Under the pieces are notes generated by a model that had not been told where the DNA came from, did not search any database, and saw nothing but the letters and a program-made list of their open reading frames with translations. Both the position numbers and the translations under genes were made by a program. A stretch of 64,000 nucleotides of DNA from positions 2,976,001 to 3,040,000 of the forward strand of contig CM082595.2 of NCBI GenBank assembly GCA_040954595.2, in the 5' to 3' direction. Source of the stretch: Balanoglossus misakiensis (Eukaryota; Hemichordata). Shown here one piece after another: positions 61,101 to 64,000 of this stretch (the stretch's first letter is position 1; each line of letters begins with the position of its first letter).

Positions 61101-63809
61101 GAAATATGGCACGGAAACGCACTTAAGTGGGGGAAATGCACAATAGATTTTTTTCAATCATGCGCCGTGCTTGTAAGTTGAAAGGGTAAAATTTTCTTTT
61201 TGTTGTTGTTGAAAAAGTCTGGAATAAAAGTATGATTCAGAAGAACGAAGATTAAATTTTGAAGGCTTGTGAGAATGCCCTAGACTGAATATTTTTCTAC
61301 AACAAAGAGGCTAGAATGTGTACTCTGCCTCTGAATGATTCTTTCATGTTGTTTCTCATTATGTAAGGGTCTGATACGAACACACCTGACCACGTTGAGG
61401 ACCAAGCATGTTTGTGTACTATGGACTGCTTAGATTGGTTTTATCTGATTTGACTCAAATCTAGCACAAGGTTTTATCTGATTTCATTCAAATCAAGCAC
61501 ATGGTGATTATATTCAATTCCCTTATTTGCCGCTTCAATTATGGTGCAACGAAAAAAAAAATGCTAACGTTGAGAGATGATAAGCTTTGAACTAATTAAT
61601 TAGCTGAATGGACCACTTAGGTGGGAGGGTCTTTGCATGTCCATATTTGGGTACAGAATACCTGGTATATCGAGTAGAGTAGCAAGCTTTTGGGACCTCT
61701 ATTTGAATAAGGCTGATTGGTCGCTGTGTGATCAGCGTTCAAAACAAACATGTCTACCCTTGCTGTGGTATAAATTTAACAACAAATTCCTCACTGTTAT
61801 ATACAGAAAAACTGGCAGATAAACTGTCTACCTATAGTAGACTCATCATCTTGTGTGGCTTGTTAGCTGAGTTTAGGGTCAGAAAACAGCCGGAGAAATC
61901 TGTAAAAATTTCCCGCCATGGGAGGTTTCGAAATTCCTGGCACGTTATTTTAGAACATGAAGGATACGAGTTGTGATTAAGATGAAACCAATGTGTGTCC
62001 CACTGTGGTTGTACTGTGCTACAATCGGAAAATATGCACTGCTACTTGCAACAAAGGGGCGAACATCTAAGAAAAGCCAGCCAATGACAGCTTGTGGTGT
62101 TCAAGTTAATACCTACTTCACACATTAGGGGGTCCCAACTATATCCTTTATTTCTTCCATTCTTTTACAGTTTTCAGACAGTTGTTGTCAAACAGAGGGA
62201 ACCACAGCCTAGCGTTCACACAAAATGCCAAAAAGCCCAGCGGTCTTTTATTATGGATATTAACCATTATCAAAGAAGACATCAACTTTGAAAATGCTTC
62301 CCTCAATACTGACATTTTATATTATTCAGGTCAAAAAAACCTATCAACAGAGTCAACATATGGTGTATACATACATGTACTAAAAATATCTGATGCCACG
62401 CTAAAAAATACTTCCACCCCTTTTAAAATATGTCTGTCAAATTTTAATAGATTATATTTTTTTCTGTCAAATGTTGATGTATAGGGCTTCTTCATAAATA
62501 CATGTGATTTCCAATTGTCAATTTCGGATTATTATAGGGCTATCCGGTCCATAAATGCCCCCTAGTGTAAGGAAACTTCTCATGTTACAAAAAACGCTCA
62601 CATGCCGAGTATATCGTTGGCTTCTTGCCAATGAACATTTGCACTGGCAAAACACATTTTTTTACAATTACAGTACTACATCAAGACAAAGGCAGCCATA
62701 AGCTTTAAAAATTATCTTCTAATAAACCAAACTGTTATAGGATTTTTCAACACTTTTAAATGGTATCTCTCAAGACAACCTTGTCACAGTTTCATTTCTC
62801 TGAGAAACAACTTGAAATTTAACCCTTTTAGCCCCGGTTCCCTCTTTAGAGGTTTAACCTTACCATGGAAAACAATGGGTTAGTTTTGGTGAAAGGGTTA
62901 ATTTTGTAGCATGGTATGAAGCTGGCATGTCTGAGAAGGCCCTTATCTGTGCTCCAAACAATTCTCACTGTTTGTCAAGACATGACCCTGGTACACTGTG
63001 GTCCATTCACGCACAGCATAATTTGCATTCAGCTTTGTCAATAGGCAAGATTCGCACCTATTTTCCATCTGCCTCCAAATTAATTCTCTACAAACTCCTG
63101 AAGGTGTGAAATCCAAGCCTTTCTTCACACAATACAGATACCATTTTCGGGTAATGAGATTAGCTCCCAGGATTGACAGGTTGGCATGGTCTCACAGGAA
63201 TTTCAATGTTATTGGCCGTGTACTCTGGTATTAGACCTGTCCTCCATAGAAGGACACCTTCAGCAAAAACCTGATAAGACTCTTCCTATTTACATCATAA
63301 GATGAGCAAGATAAGACTCCTCAGATTCTTAAAATTATTTCAAAATGGCCATTAGTGGTAACTTTTGGTTATTTCTACACTATTTTGTACATCAACTACT
63401 TTTCTTGTTCTACTTCTTACATGATGTTGATATTCCCAGCATTCTGCTTGTTAACATACCCTGTATATGTGTTGACTGAAATTCAATTTTGAACGATAAC
63501 AATGATGGCTGTGTACATATAGGTTAGATCGATAAACACTGGGCATTCAACCATGCTCCAGAGATTTCAACAAGAAACTGTAGTTGTCACACCAAATAAA
63601 AATACTGAAATAACCAAAAGTTACCGTTTCAAATCACAAAGTCAACTTCCCTTGAAATATTTCTTTGTGAGGGGGAGGGGCATCGAGACCTACCTGTTGA
63701 TCTTGTGGGGAGATTCTTGACACACAAAGCGACAGATTTCCTGCTGCTGTTACTAACAATAGTACTCTCGGTATTTCTGCTCTCTTTGCTGCTAGCCCTA
63801 CTGCTCTGA
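39499..63809 (-). CDS. SPEN: SPEN (SHARP/MINT/Split ends) transcriptional corepressor, 5'-truncated by window edge
   Basis: Large nuclear RNA-binding corepressor; in vertebrates it silences Notch, nuclear-receptor and X-inactivation targets by recruiting SMRT/NCoR-HDAC3 through its SPOC domain. Eleven phase-consistent exons, about 3300 residues: 63809-63694, 56569-56369, 50961-50810, 50711-50586, 50428-50201, 50039-49924, 49742-49461, 49179-40986, 40656-40453, 39955-39797, 39627-39499. The first five encode three RRMs, matching vertebrate RRM2-4: SVALCVKNLPTRSTD, GLIFFKR; RTLFIGNLEKNTTYTDLR, YAFMQFAD; NNCLWVEGINSG. Then come Tyr/Arg-rich RREQL sequence and one 8194-bp exon with basic, Lys/Glu-rich stretches, SYRKQMEQARK, TSIFDQDLARLEQ and a very long Gln-rich region (about 42100-43130). 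The last three exons are the SPOC domain: MRLEPSQLDGVSRHMQ, ALPCGRDQYDVVSQT, AAGIINVPAPGSNQ, ending HLMIVIATV, nearly as in vertebrates. The first RRM lies outside the window. Confidence 0.97.
40028..40135. repeat. (CAT)n / (CAC)n microsatellite
   Basis: About 33 CAT units and a CAC block in the intron between the two middle SPOC exons of SPEN. Poly-Ser and poly-His frames are artefacts. Confidence 0.97.
40160..40395. repeat. Interspersed repeat, copy 2 (related to 10376-10625)
   Basis: Same ordered blocks as the CHD4 intron copy: CAGGCCCGTTAG, CAGTAGGGCC, CCAGTG, GCCAAGTGTG, GAGCCATGTC and TTTTAAG. Same SPEN intron as the (CAT)n microsatellite. Confidence 0.55.
40692..40850. mobile_element. 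pogo-like MITE, GTGGCCA subfamily
   Basis: SPEN intron before the first SPOC exon. Contains GTGAGAGTGGCCACCTCTAT, ATAGTGGCCAGTTTTTAAC, GACCTGTCTATAAAAGC and GGCCACTATATACATGTTCG. The termini are diverged. Confidence 0.65.
50962..56368 (-). other. SPEN intron (5.4 kb)
   Basis: Between the exon encoding the end of vertebrate-type RRM2 and the first exon of RRM3. It is mostly AT-rich unique-looking sequence. The right third is occupied by the 54891-56068 element. A small duplication TACCGTACAGA..ATTAATTACCGTACAGA lies near 53479-53512. I see no independent gene. Confidence 0.65.
54891..56068. mobile_element. About 1.2-kb non-autonomous element with GC-rich hairpin tail (Helitron-like?)
   Basis: The left edge is TTAAAGCTGCAAGCAGC. 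The right edge is a perfect hairpin GGGGACCAAGCGCC-TGA-G-GGCGCTTGGTCCCC (56033-56064 region) ending CCCCTAAA. Inside are two diverged copies of a 250-300-bp segment sharing ATTAGGTATG, ACAGGTGGC or ACAGGTATCC, CATTTCATGA and CCCAAAAATT. No transposase or helicase frame is seen. The hairpin followed by CTAA resembles a Helitron/Helentron 3' end, though an insertion-site test is not possible here. Confidence 0.5.
61437..61505. repeat. 34-bp tandem duplication
   Basis: Two copies of GGTTTTATCTGATTT, then ACTCAAATCTAGCACAA or CATTCAAATCAAGCACA. SPEN intron. Confidence 0.85.
62819..62901. mobile_element. CCCTTTCACC-family MITE, TTAA on both sides
   Basis: SPEN intron. TTAACCCTTTTAGCCCCGG at the left and TTTTGGTGAAAGGGTTAA at the right. 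Shorter than other copies by a small internal deletion. Confidence 0.8.
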
Positions 63810-64000
63810 CTGAAAGAACAAAAATATTATTCTCCGTTAAACACATCGCAATAATTTTACACCAACAAAATATGGATTATGAAACAGAATCACTGTCTGA
63901 AGGTAATACTTTTCGTTTGCAAAGTGAACACACCGCCAACATCAATCAAGAAATATAATTGAGGGATATGGACAACTGAATGTGTAAATATTACTTTTGA
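63810..64000 (-). other. SPEN intron, 3' part
   Basis: Upstream (minus strand) of the acceptor TTGTTCTTTCAG. The upstream exons, including the first RRM, lie beyond the window. Confidence 0.7.

Larger units (their letters stand above)
56570..63693 (-). other. SPEN intron (7.1 kb)
   Basis: The largest intron seen, splitting the vertebrate-RRM2 coding region. It holds one intact CCCTTTCACC MITE and a short tandem duplication at 61437-61505. No coding exon or structured RNA was recognised. Confidence 0.65.

Overview
The window is animal nuclear DNA: genes split by short GT-AG introns, a tRNA-derived SINE head, several MITE families and long microsatellites. I rebuilt five protein-coding genes exon by exon, checking that reading phase is kept at every junction. 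Gene content (one CHD3/4/5-type gene, a SPEN gene, a mitochondrial-clan P450, a TIR/death-domain receptor, an LRR membrane protein) and compact introns suggest a marine invertebrate, perhaps a non-vertebrate deuterostome such as a hemichordate or cephalochordate. A lophotrochozoan is not excluded; I cannot name the species.

Layout. (1) 210-14130, plus strand: the 3' 28 coding exons of a CHD4/Mi-2 ATPase (NuRD complex), from the chromodomain region to the stop, then a repeat-rich 3' UTR to about 15.9 kb. (2) 16904-18544, plus: an intronless LRR single-pass membrane protein. (3) 19280-24850, plus: a 12-exon receptor-like gene with signal peptide, Cys-rich ectodomain, membrane segment, TIR-like domain, acidic linker, Ig-like block and C-terminal death domain. 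(4) 26623-30387, minus: a complete nine-exon mitochondrial P450. (5) 31712-35395, plus: a small gene of unknown function whose introns are filled by tandem arrays and large palindromes. (6) 39499-63809, minus: eleven exons of SPEN (SHARP/MINT/Split ends), from the second RRM to the SPOC domain, including one 8.2-kb exon; the 5' end lies beyond the window.

CHD4 and SPEN are both transcriptional corepressor components: a NuRD remodeller, and a SPOC-domain protein that recruits NCoR/SMRT-type complexes. The LRR protein and the TIR/death receptor stand 735 bp apart on one strand and could be an innate-immunity pair, which is inference. Between and within genes lie at least four repeat families: a TTAA-flanked CCCTTTCACC palindromic MITE (8 clear and 3 decayed copies), a TA-flanked pogo-like MITE, a TTAA-flanked 290-bp element with 26-bp inverted repeats, and a 1.2-kb element with a hairpin tail in a SPEN intron. 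The most unusual observations are the TIR/Ig-like/death architecture, the in-frame duplication of the CHD4 C-terminal SUMO-interaction-like tail just past its stop, a similar stop-codon-spanning repeat in SPEN, and the 87-bp array in which every unit carries two hairpins.
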